A stretch of DNA of 12,463 nt. Source: CAZCQG01 sp964500775 (GTDB taxonomy: Bacteria; Campylobacterota; Campylobacteria; Campylobacterales; CAZCQG01). The notes under the pieces are model-generated. The model made no database searches. It was not told where the DNA came from and saw only the letters and a list, made by a program, of their open reading frames with translations. Shown here one piece after another: positions 5,782 through 12,463 of the stretch. The position numbers were made by a program, and so were the translations under genes. The stretch is from assembly GCA_964500775.1 (NCBI GenBank), contig CAZCQG010000056.1, forward strand, positions 1 through 12,463, in the 5' to 3' direction. Numbering within the stretch: position 1 is the first letter of the stretch; the number at the start of each line of letters is the position of its first letter.

Positions 5782-7965
5782 TTGTTTGAGATAAAAGAGA
5801 AAAATATTTCAAAATACTTTATTTACCACGCTATTTTGCTGGTCATAATCGCCTCTTTCGGAGCGGAAGCGATACTAGTATATATGCAGGTGCAAAAATC
5901 TCGCGAGGAATCTTTGCGCAACTATACGTCGATAATCACGACGAAAAAGAAAAGTCTCAAAACAAACATTGATAGGATTACTAACGTTTTTGAAAAAGAG
6001 TTGGCGACGGCAGAAGAGGAGGCGCACCAAAATATACGAGCTATTTTTCGCCCTTTCGCTACTTTGATGCTCAATCAATATGCTACAGATAAGAAAAATT
6101 TCCAACGAGCTCTCTTTGATGTAAGCAAAGAGGGGGGAGAGTATCTCTTCTCGGCGTATGACGTTAAAGACAAAAAGTTTTTTTGCGGCAAAGAGAGTAA
6201 CGATATGGATATGGAAAACTTCTATGCAAATATCGAAAGAATAGTAGATCATCTCAATCTTAGTCCAGAGGGCGATTTCTTGGACGGCATTTGCAAAGAT
6301 AGCGGCAAAGGCGCGGTAGTAACGTACGCACAATATTTCAAGGAGCAAAATATCGTTTTTTTCGCCTCGATAGCCAAAGAGCGAGTATTTGAGCGTGCTC
6401 GAAGGAAGCTCTTTTCTAGGATAGAGAATATCAATAGTCCCGATGGAGATTATTACTTCGGGAGTGATTTTAACGGCTACTCGCTTTTGGGACCTATGAA
6501 CGGAAAATATGTACTAGACTTGCAAACCGGAGAGGGGAGATATATCGTCAGAGAGCTCATTGCGCTTGCTAAAAGCGGCGGCGGCTTTATCGAGTATAGC
6601 TTACCCAAGGAGGTTCAGAAGCCCGATAGAGAGCGCATAAGCTACGTAAAAAAACTCCCCGGCTTTGATATGTATATCGGAATAGGTTCGAGCAAAAAGA
6701 ATCTTGAAGAGTATTTGGATCAAAAAGAGGCTTTTTTGAAAGAGGAGTTGGCGGCTAATATACTCAAGACCACCCTGTTTGTGATTGGGTTTCTTCTAGT
6801 TTCGCTCTCCCTGACCGTTTTGTTTATTAGGAAAATAGAGAGCATTATCGCCGAACATAAAACCAAATCTCAAGAGAATCACATAAAACTGCAAGCAGCA
6901 CTCGATAGCATATCGAGCTTTATTTACTACAAAGATTCGGATTTAAAATATATCGGCGGCAATAAAGCGTTTTTTGATTTTGCCGGTAGGGGGCAATACG
7001 ATGCCTTGGGGAAATTTGACTATGAGATTTTCCCCGCATACGTCGATACGTTTAAAAGTACCGACGAGTATGTACTGAAATACAAGACGGGTATCCAGTT
7101 TTGCATCCATATGGAAAACGAGGAGGATAAGCAATATTTTCTCCATATCAAAAGTCCGATAATGCAAGAGAATGAGGTCATAGGAATCATAGGGATTTTT
7201 ACCGACATTACCCATATCGTCGAAATGGAAGCGGAAAAAAGAGAGCGCGGCGCTATGATGGCGCAACAAGCGAAATACGCTATGATGGGAGAGATGATTG
7301 GTATGATAGCACACCAATGGAAACAACCCCTTAGTGCGCTCAATTTCCTTCTCTTGGGGCTAGAGGATAGGCTAGAAGGTGAGATTTCCGTATCGGGAGA
7401 AGTAGGCGAAATACTTGAAAAATGTAATATGCAGGTAGCCTATATGGGTGAGACCATTGATGACTTTAGAAGTTTTTTCAAGCCAGAAAAGAATCGGCGA
7501 CTTTTTGCCTCCGAAGCAATAGCCCAAGAGACGTTAAAACTCGTTCAAACGCAATTAAAGATACTTGATATTGGGGTTTTGATCAAAAACGAAAGCAGTA
7601 GCGAAACTTTGGTTGAAGGCTTCCCGAACGAACTCAAACAAATCCTACTTATTCTCGTCAATAACGCTTGTGATTCTTTATCCAAGATGGGTGCGGAGAC
7701 AAAAAGGGAAATAGAAGTGCGCATACACGAGGATGCTCAATATCACATCATAGACGTTGTCGACAACGGCGGAGGGATAAAAGACGAGAATAAAACAAAA
7801 ATTTTCGAGAGCTATTTCACCACAAAAGCCGAAAAAGGGACGGGTATCGGACTTAGTCTCGCAAAGCAAATCGCACAAAAAAGCTTCGGAGGGGACGTAG
7901 TATTAATGAAATCGACAATAGGCGCACATTTTAGAGTGTTGTTAAAAAAGGGTAAAAATGGTTAA
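5782..7965 (+). CDS. Cache-PAS membrane sensor histidine kinase
   Basis: A 727-residue membrane-bound sensor kinase. Order of parts: first membrane helix (about 14-36), a periplasmic region of about 290 residues, second membrane helix (about 328-349), cytoplasmic PAS (about 368-480), and kinase core. The end of the periplasmic region (GDYYFGSDFNGYSLLGP, GGGFIEYSLPK, ISYVKKLPGFDMYIGIG) matches Cache domains, which usually bind small organic ligands such as carboxylates or amino acids. Kinase motifs: H-box GMIAHQWKQPLSAL with His511, N-box Asn628 (NNACDS), G1 DNGGGI (661-666), YFTTK, G2 GTGIGL. The start is TTG at 5782 with GAGGA 6 bases upstream; the only in-frame upstream ATG, at 5767, is followed at once by TGA. 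It is divergent from the receiver-kinase/TRAP operon and overlaps the next gene by 8 bases. It likely senses the transported substrate or a relative. Confidence 0.93.
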   Translation: MFEIKEKNISKYFIYHAILLVIIASFGAEAILVYMQVQKSREESLRNYTSIITTKKKSLKTNIDRITNVFEKELATAEEEAHQNIRAIFRPFATLMLNQYATDKKNFQRALFDVSKEGGEYLFSAYDVKDKKFFCGKESNDMDMENFYANIERIVDHLNLSPEGDFLDGICKDSGKGAVVTYAQYFKEQNIVFFASIAKERVFERARRKLFSRIENINSPDGDYYFGSDFNGYSLLGPMNGKYVLDLQTGEGRYIVRELIALAKSGGGFIEYSLPKEVQKPDRERISYVKKLPGFDMYIGIGSSKKNLEEYLDQKEAFLKEELAANILKTTLFVIGFLLVSLSLTVLFIRKIESIIAEHKTKSQENHIKLQAALDSISSFIYYKDSDLKYIGGNKAFFDFAGRGQYDALGKFDYEIFPAYVDTFKSTDEYVLKYKTGIQFCIHMENEEDKQYFLHIKSPIMQENEVIGIIGIFTDITHIVEMEAEKRERGAMMAQQAKYAMMGEMIGMIAHQWKQPLSALNFLLLGLEDRLEGEISVSGEVGEILEKCNMQVAYMGETIDDFRSFFKPEKNRRLFASEAIAQETLKLVQTQLKILDIGVLIKNESSSETLVEGFPNELKQILLILVNNACDSLSKMGAETKREIEVRIHEDAQYHIIDVVDNGGGIKDENKTKIFESYFTTKAEKGTGIGLSLAKQIAQKSFGGDVVLMKSTIGAHFRVLLKKGKNG

Positions 7966-9682
7966 AAATAATGTTTGTATATTTTCTAAAAATTCCAAAG
8001 AATCGTTACAGCTTATCGATTTCCTCGATAAAATCGGCAATGAAAACGGTATAACGTTTGTCTGTTCCGTATTTTCGGATACCGCCGGAATAGAGGATAT
8101 GGTCAAAGGGAGAGAGATTAATCTCGTGATCGCCGATATGGAGTTAGCTAGGGAAAACGGCTTTGAATTAAATATTATTTTTAGGAATCACCCCTTGGTA
8201 ATTATTGTCGAACCCGATATAGAGTTTCTATATTTGGAAGAATCGATGATGAAAGGCTCTAGCGGCTTTGTAGAGAGACCCTTAGCATACGGGAAGATAG
8301 AGAGCACGATGAAGCCCATCATCAAAAAACTCCGCTACGTAGATAGCTATTCCAACTCAATCATTAACGCCCTTTTGGAATTTTTTTCTACCGAAGATAT
8401 AGCAAACAGGATGACCTCGGTTGCAAAAATAGCATGCACGAAATTCAAAATCGACGATAAAACCTCCGCCGATATTTTTCGCGTACTAAAGATTCTCTCC
8501 GTCGCTATCAAAACGAATAGCTTGATAAAAACAATGCGCTTATTTGACCAACTCCGTGTCGCAAAGCGGCTCATCGAAATACTCAATCACTCAATTATCC
8601 CCAAAGATACCGTCTCAAATATCATCCATCTTATCTATTTCTTTGAGCTTATGCGCCACAGGAACAAACCGTTTAGCGAGTTTAAATGCGAAACATGCGA
8701 CTTGGACGTATACAGAGATATTCTCCTGATTTTTAACAAAAAAGAGATTCTCATAGAGAGCGGAATGGATCTTGAAAATATTTGGACGGAGCTTTTGGAG
8801 AGTGTCAATCACGCCGGCATACCGATAGACGAGGCAGATTCTTTTATCGCACATTCGATCAAAATAACAAAAAGAATCCTCGTATACTATCAAGGCGGGG
8901 TCGCGAGAATCCTTAGAAATGACGCGTATATCGAGTTTCAAATCCAACCAGAATATATCGATGAGATGCTTATGGGATGGGTGGAGAGGCTCTCTATGGA
9001 GGCTAGCGACATTTCAAACGAATATACGTTGAAGATCTCCCAAGAGGACGACTACGTCTCGGTAAAACTCGTCAATCTCCAAAAAGCCTCTTCGCAAGCG
9101 ATCGATGATTCCTTTGAGCTTTTCTTGGATATGGATACCGTACTTGACGATGATCCGCTGAAAGTGAGAAACGAGTTTAAAGACGGTGATAAGAGGGTAA
9201 AGGTTTCTGCACTTGAGTTCTTCCACACTATAGAAGATTTGGAAGATATTGAGGGCTATATGGATTCATTGAAATTACTCGAAGAAGATATTGAAGAAAC
9301 CCTCACTAAAAAGTCGGCTCTTACGACCGAATCTCTTGTCGGAGCATCCGAAATCTTCTCCAAGTACGGCTCATTTTTAGGGAGTTTGGATGAATTTCGT
9401 GAGCTCTCATACGCTATTTTTACCCTCTCCTCGGTGCTTAGAAGTTGCAATATCCAAGAGCTAGAAAAAAATGAAAAGAAAGTCTATAGATTCCTTACTT
9501 CCGTCATTGATGATTTGGTCGAATGGAAAAAGAATATCTTTATCACAAAAGAGGCGGTTGATATTCACTATTTAGATGATTCGCTTTTGAGCAGTTGCGC
9601 GCAGCTCGAAGCACTCATCAATCAAAGCTCATCAAGGGAGAGCATAGAAGATTCCGAGGATGATGAATTAGAGCTATTTTAG
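7958..9682 (+). CDS. Unassigned signalling protein with degenerate receiver-like N-terminus
   Basis: I do not recognise this 574-residue protein as a named family. Residues 4-125 look like a receiver fold: VCIFSKNSKESLQLI, then LVIADMEL with Asp60 at the phospho-acceptor place, VIIVEPD, and GFVERPL where a receiver would have the Lys-Pro pair. The acidic pair after the first strand is missing and Lys is replaced by Arg106, so phosphorylation may be lost or altered. Residues 130-240 are mostly helical, 240-375 mixed with one CETC pair (244-247). Residues 415-555 are acidic and helical, ending in DIHYLDDSLLSSCAQLEALI, which has the look of a conserved motif. The last residues are very acidic. 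No membrane segment, kinase core or DNA-binding helix-turn-helix is evident. The ATG overlaps the Cache-kinase stop by 8 bases (ATGGTTAA), strong evidence that it is that kinase's partner. Base use matches its neighbours. Confidence 0.85.
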   Translation: MVKNNVCIFSKNSKESLQLIDFLDKIGNENGITFVCSVFSDTAGIEDMVKGREINLVIADMELARENGFELNIIFRNHPLVIIVEPDIEFLYLEESMMKGSSGFVERPLAYGKIESTMKPIIKKLRYVDSYSNSIINALLEFFSTEDIANRMTSVAKIACTKFKIDDKTSADIFRVLKILSVAIKTNSLIKTMRLFDQLRVAKRLIEILNHSIIPKDTVSNIIHLIYFFELMRHRNKPFSEFKCETCDLDVYRDILLIFNKKEILIESGMDLENIWTELLESVNHAGIPIDEADSFIAHSIKITKRILVYYQGGVARILRNDAYIEFQIQPEYIDEMLMGWVERLSMEASDISNEYTLKISQEDDYVSVKLVNLQKASSQAIDDSFELFLDMDTVLDDDPLKVRNEFKDGDKRVKVSALEFFHTIEDLEDIEGYMDSLKLLEEDIEETLTKKSALTTESLVGASEIFSKYGSFLGSLDEFRELSYAIFTLSSVLRSCNIQELEKNEKKVYRFLTSVIDDLVEWKKNIFITKEAVDIHYLDDSLLSSCAQLEALINQSSSRESIEDSEDDELELF

Positions 9683-9686
9683 CTCT
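9670..9686. repeat. Palindrome spanning two convergent stop codons
   Basis: AGAGCTA-TTT-TAGCTCT is a perfect 7-base inverted repeat with a 3-base centre. The TAG of the 574-residue gene (9680-9682) and the stop of the cytochrome gene on the other strand (9676-9674) both lie in its arms, and the two coding regions overlap by 9 bases. A transcript of either strand could form a small hairpin. No T-run follows, so termination here is uncertain. Confidence 0.45.
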
Positions 9687-10012
9687 TGGAGATAGTAATA
9701 CAAAGCATCCAACTCCCCGTCCGTCAAGTAGTAGCGCGGCATAACAAGGTGTTCGCTATTGAGGGATTTTTTAAAATTTTCAAAGGGGACATCGGTGATT
9801 CTCGGGGCAGATAGCTCTTTGCTTTTGCCTTTGGCTCCATATCTTGCGATAAGTCCGCCCTCCCCTTTTTGTCCATGACAGCTATTACACCCTATCCCCC
9901 GAGGATTTTTATAGAGCATCTTTCCGTATTCAAATTTGGTAATAAAAGAATCGTCGGCAGCGACACAAGAAGAGGCGGTAAAAACGAGTATTGCGAGAAA
10001 AGTGAATTTCAT
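9674..10012 (-). CDS. Small periplasmic monohaem cytochrome c
   Basis: A 112-residue precursor of a class I type cytochrome c, a periplasmic electron carrier. The N-terminus MKFTFLAILVFTASSCVAA is a signal peptide with a likely signal peptidase I cut after VAA (residue 19). The haem site is C42-N-S-C45-H46, followed by a Gly-rich GQKGEGG, and Met91 in HLVMPRYYLTDGE is the probable sixth haem ligand; the protein ends in the helix ELDALYYYLQELK usual for this class. The frame is open to 10174, but the upstream part would run into folD and place the signal peptide internally, so I use the ATG at 10012, although its ribosome binding site is weak. It is divergent from folD and has no redox enzyme beside it, so its electron partners are unknown. 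Confidence 0.9.
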   Translation of the reverse strand: MKFTFLAILVFTASSCVAADDSFITKFEYGKMLYKNPRGIGCNSCHGQKGEGGLIARYGAKGKSKELSAPRITDVPFENFKKSLNSEHLVMPRYYLTDGELDALYYYLQELK

Positions 10013-10061
10013 TCTATATAGTCCGGTATTAATCAAATAGAAAAATGTTTTTAGATAAAAT

Positions 10062-10067
10062 ATTATA
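10062..10067 (-). promoter_or_regulatory. Candidate -10 box for the cytochrome c gene
   Basis: The minus strand reads TATAAT, a perfect -10 match, about 50 bases before the cytochrome ATG. A -35 box is not clear, as is common in Campylobacterota. The same AT-rich patch on the plus strand (TATTATACT, 10061-10069) could serve folD, so the two promoters probably overlap in this 88-base divergent gap. Confidence 0.4.
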
Positions 10068-10100
10068 CTCCAAACCAAATTAGTATACACAAGGACTTCG

Positions 10101-10946
10101 ATGACCTTACTCGACGGCAGCGCATTATCCAAAAAAATTGAAGCACGACTCAAAATCGAAAGCGACGCACTCAAACAAAAAGGGGTGATACCCGGACTGG
10201 CGGTGATTCTCGTGGGTGACGACCCCGCCTCTAGTATCTATGTCAAGAAAAAAGTAGAAGCGTGTCAAAGGGTGGGAATCTACTCAATGAAACACGAAAT
10301 GCCAAAAGAGATACAAGAAGAGAATATCATACAAATCATCCATATGCTCAACGCCAACCCAAACGCCGATGGGATTCTCGTACAGCTCCCTTTGCCGAGT
10401 CACATCGATGCCACAAAGGTAATCGAAGCCATCGACCCTAAAAAAGACGTGGACGGTTTTCACCCTTATAACGTCGGCAGAAACGCCATCGGGTTAGATG
10501 CTTTCGTCCCAGCTACACCGCTAGGGGTGATGCAGCTTCTTGAGGAGTACGGCATAGAACTCCAAGGGAAAAACTGCGTCGTCGTAGGGGCTAGTAACAT
10601 CGTAGGCAAGCCGCTTTCTTATCTCCTTCTCAACAAAAACGCCACCGTAGAAGTGTGTCACATCTACACGAAGAATCTCAAAGAACACACAAGTAAAGCC
10701 GACATACTCTTTGTGGGTGTAGGCAAGCCAAATCTCATCACCGAGGATATGGTCAAAGATGGTGCGATCATCATAGACATCGGTATAAACCGCCTTGAGA
10801 GCGGCAAACTCGTCGGAGACGCCGACTTTGAAGCACTCTCTAAAAAGTGCAGTTTTATCACTCCCGTCCCCGGCGGCGTAGGTCCTATGACTATCTCTGC
10901 CCTTTTGTCAAATACCCTAACGGCTGCAAAAAAGAGAGTGTCGTAA
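10101..10946 (+). CDS. folD: Bifunctional methylenetetrahydrofolate dehydrogenase/cyclohydrolase
   Basis: FolD oxidises 5,10-methylene-THF with NADP and hydrolyses the product to 10-formyl-THF, supplying one-carbon units for purines and formyl-Met; it is cytosolic. The 281-residue length is typical. Family signatures are all present: GDDPASSIYVKKK with Tyr47 and the catalytic Lys51, DGILVQLPLP with Gln95, PKKDVDGFHPYNVGR with Asp118, PATPLGVM, the Rossmann turn VVGASNIVGKP (161-171), IIDIGINR, and TPVPGGVGPMT near the end. An AAGGA ribosome binding site lies 5 bases before the ATG. It heads a tight block: the lepB ATG directly follows its TAA stop with no gap. Confidence 0.98.
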   Translation: MTLLDGSALSKKIEARLKIESDALKQKGVIPGLAVILVGDDPASSIYVKKKVEACQRVGIYSMKHEMPKEIQEENIIQIIHMLNANPNADGILVQLPLPSHIDATKVIEAIDPKKDVDGFHPYNVGRNAIGLDAFVPATPLGVMQLLEEYGIELQGKNCVVVGASNIVGKPLSYLLLNKNATVEVCHIYTKNLKEHTSKADILFVGVGKPNLITEDMVKDGAIIIDIGINRLESGKLVGDADFEALSKKCSFITPVPGGVGPMTISALLSNTLTAAKKRVS

Positions 10947-11792
10947 ATGGATAAATATAAAAACTTTTTAAATAAAGCATACAAGTTTTCCAATAGCTGG
11001 ACGGGCACAATAATCATCGTTTTGCTCATCATCTTCTTTGTCGCCCAGGCTTTCGTGATTCCCAGCGGCTCGATGATAAGCACGCTCCTTATCGGCGACC
11101 ACCTTTTTGTCAAAAAATTTAGCTACGGCGTGAGTATCCCGAGAATCCCGTGGCTTGAGATTTCCGTATTTCCCGATTTGCATAATAATGGACATATCAT
11201 TGAGGGGGAGAGACCGAAACGTGGGGATGTGGTGATATTTCGTTTTCCCGAAGATGAGAAAATCCATTATGTTAAACGTTGCGTAGCCGTCGGGGGTGAT
11301 GAGATTTTTTATCGCGATCAGGAGCTGCTCATACACCCTCACGAGGGAGATACTTATGTGCAGGCGAATTATCCGAAAGAGCAAATAGTCGATTTTGACG
11401 GTAAATTATTTATAAAAAATCCCTACGTACACGCACATCCGGGCATCCACTATGACGGTGACGGTGACGCGTTTACGCAGCTCTCTATCTTGATGCAGAC
11501 TAAATCTATCGCGATGGTGCCTATTATCACCGATAGACTGCTCGGCTTTTACTATCGCGTCCCTAATGACGAATATTTTATGATGGGAGACAATAGAGAT
11601 AATTCGTACGACAGTAGGTTTTGGGGAAGCGTACCCTATAAATATATCGTAGGAAAGCCGTGGTTTATCTATTTTAGTTGGGATAGCGATCCTGCTCTAA
11701 TGGGCGGTAATGAAGAGAAATACAAAATACGCTGGGAGCGTATCGGCAAAAGCGTCGAAGACTTAGAAGATACTATGCGCGAGGTTAAATAA
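10947..11792 (+). CDS. lepB: Signal peptidase I
   Basis: LepB removes signal peptides from exported proteins at the outer face of the cytoplasmic membrane. The 281-residue protein has one clear N-terminal membrane helix (about 19-37) followed by the catalytic domain. Box B is FVIPSGSM with nucleophile Ser42; box D is RGDVVIFRF...HYVKR with the general base Lys110; box E is GDNRDNSYDSRFWG (214-227). All catalytic residues are therefore present. In this window its likely clients include DctP, the cytochrome c and perhaps the thioredoxin-fold protein. The ATG directly follows the folD stop, with one base between its own stop and the next start, so it is the middle gene of an operon. The order folD-lepB is common in Campylobacterota. 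Confidence 0.97.
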   Translation: MDKYKNFLNKAYKFSNSWTGTIIIVLLIIFFVAQAFVIPSGSMISTLLIGDHLFVKKFSYGVSIPRIPWLEISVFPDLHNNGHIIEGERPKRGDVVIFRFPEDEKIHYVKRCVAVGGDEIFYRDQELLIHPHEGDTYVQANYPKEQIVDFDGKLFIKNPYVHAHPGIHYDGDGDAFTQLSILMQTKSIAMVPIITDRLLGFYYRVPNDEYFMMGDNRDNSYDSRFWGSVPYKYIVGKPWFIYFSWDSDPALMGGNEEKYKIRWERIGKSVEDLEDTMREVK

Positions 11793-11793
11793 C

Positions 11794-12438
11794 TTGGACA
11801 CCGAATCACTCATAAAGATCTCCGCTACGATTCTAGCCCTTGCGGTGGCTATTATAGGGCATGAGATTATGCACGGCTATGCGGCGTATAGATACGGTGA
11901 TACGACGGCAAAAAATGCGGGTCGCCTTTCGATAAACCCCATAGTGCATATTGACATAGTCGGTACTATCGCCATCCCGCTTATCCTTTTTGTCTCGGGG
12001 GCGCCGTTTTTGTTCGGTTGGGCAAAGCCCGTCCCGATCAATACCCGTACCGTGATAAATAACGGAGGATATAACGCCGCGGTAGTCGTAGCACTCGCGG
12101 GTATAGCGTTTAATTTTGCTTGTGCCTTCTTGGCGGCGGCTTTATTGGGAATTATCGAGATACAAGGAATCTTAGATTTTATTATCGCTAGCTTTTTAAT
12201 CCAACTTTTACTCTACTCCGTCGTCCTCGGGGTGTTTAATCTTTGGCCCATTCCACCGCTGGACGGCAGTCATGCGATAAGCTATTTCTTGATGAATTTC
12301 GGCAATTTTAAACTCTATGAGTGGTTTAATAAAGTAGGAAACTACGGGATGATTATCCTTATTATCATCCTTTCCACCCCCTTAAGCGAAATCTTTTTCG
12401 CACCCGTCAAATATATCATCACGCATTTAATTTCATAA
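11794..12438 (+). CDS. Small M50-family site-2-type membrane metalloprotease
   Basis: A 214-residue integral membrane protein with the zinc motif HEIMH (His23, Glu24, His27) in its first membrane helix and the third ligand region PIPPLDG (Asp157) in a later one, the two hallmarks of S2P/M50 intramembrane proteases. Other family features are GRLSINPIVHIDIVGT and FGWAKPVPIN. There is no PDZ domain, so it belongs to the short YwhC-like group, not to RseP proper; substrates for this group are mostly unknown. Translation starts at TTG 11794, one base after the lepB stop, with GAGG inside the end of lepB as ribosome binding site. Genes of this type sit after lepB in many Campylobacterota, so it is a housekeeping neighbour, not an acquired one. 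Confidence 0.92.
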   Translation: MDTESLIKISATILALAVAIIGHEIMHGYAAYRYGDTTAKNAGRLSINPIVHIDIVGTIAIPLILFVSGAPFLFGWAKPVPINTRTVINNGGYNAAVVVALAGIAFNFACAFLAAALLGIIEIQGILDFIIASFLIQLLLYSVVLGVFNLWPIPPLDGSHAISYFLMNFGNFKLYEWFNKVGNYGMIILIIILSTPLSEIFFAPVKYIITHLIS

Positions 12439-12449
12439 AGGAGTTTTTA

Positions 12450-12463
12450 TTGAAGGTTTATAT
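12450..12463 (+). CDS. Start of next gene, probably ribose-5-phosphate isomerase B (cut by window end)
   Basis: A strong AAAGGAG (12437-12443) overlaps the stop of the M50 gene and lies 6 bases before a TTG at 12450, opening a frame that reads M-K-V-Y before the window ends. Four residues cannot identify a protein. In Campylobacterota rpiB often follows this M50 gene, and RpiB proteins often begin in this way (MK-hydrophobic-Tyr), so rpiB is the best guess from gene order. Confidence 0.5.

Noticed and set aside
10013..10174. Extended N-terminus of the cytochrome c frame
   Set aside because: It overlaps folD on the other strand and would bury the signal peptide; the family needs an N-terminal export signal.

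Overview
The window looks like a chromosomal segment of a Campylobacterota (former Epsilonproteobacteria) member. The grounds are the folD - lepB - small M50 peptidase - (start of) probable rpiB block at the right end, the small gaps or overlaps between neighbouring genes, the AT-rich promoters, and the histidine kinases with an AHQW(R/K)QP H-box and a (P/S)YFTTK block, a type common in that phylum. A Sulfuricurvum/Sulfurimonas-like sulfur or hydrogen oxidiser would fit, but the genus is a guess. I see no tRNA, rRNA, CRISPR array, transposase or integrase, and no gene-free stretch of 300 bases.

Layout. (1) 1-1502, plus strand: the 3' end of a sensor histidine kinase cut by the window edge, an exported thioredoxin-fold protein with CPAC, and uppS (undecaprenyl diphosphate synthase), packed as one operon. 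(2) 1510-5704, minus strand: an operon read right to left, made of a receiver-histidine kinase fusion, then dctP, dctQ and dctM of a TRAP transporter. The binding protein resembles the TakP / COG4663 group, which binds 2-oxo acids and related organic anions. (3) 5705-5781: a 77-base divergent control region with a good sigma70-type promoter for the TRAP operon and a small palindrome over its -10/+1 region. (4) 5782-9682, plus strand: a Cache-PAS histidine kinase overlapping by 8 bases a 574-residue protein that I cannot assign, which has a degenerate receiver domain at its N-terminus. (5) 9674-10012, minus strand: a small monohaem cytochrome c, tail-to-tail with the previous gene. (6) 10101-end, plus strand: folD, lepB, M50 peptidase and the first codons of the next gene (probably rpiB), all contiguous.

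How it may work together. Regions 2-4 read as one nutrient-sensing and uptake locus: a periplasmic Cache sensor kinase, a soluble receiver-kinase and an unassigned signalling protein beside the transporter, with the two arms fired from a shared divergent promoter region. No DNA-binding response regulator is present in the window, so the output step is missing or unconventional. The receiver of the fusion kinase and the pseudo-receiver protein are the obvious candidates to take part in a relay. The least understood item is the 574-residue protein. A compact UUCG-capped hairpin between dctP and dctQ probably sets the ratio of binding protein to membrane subunits.
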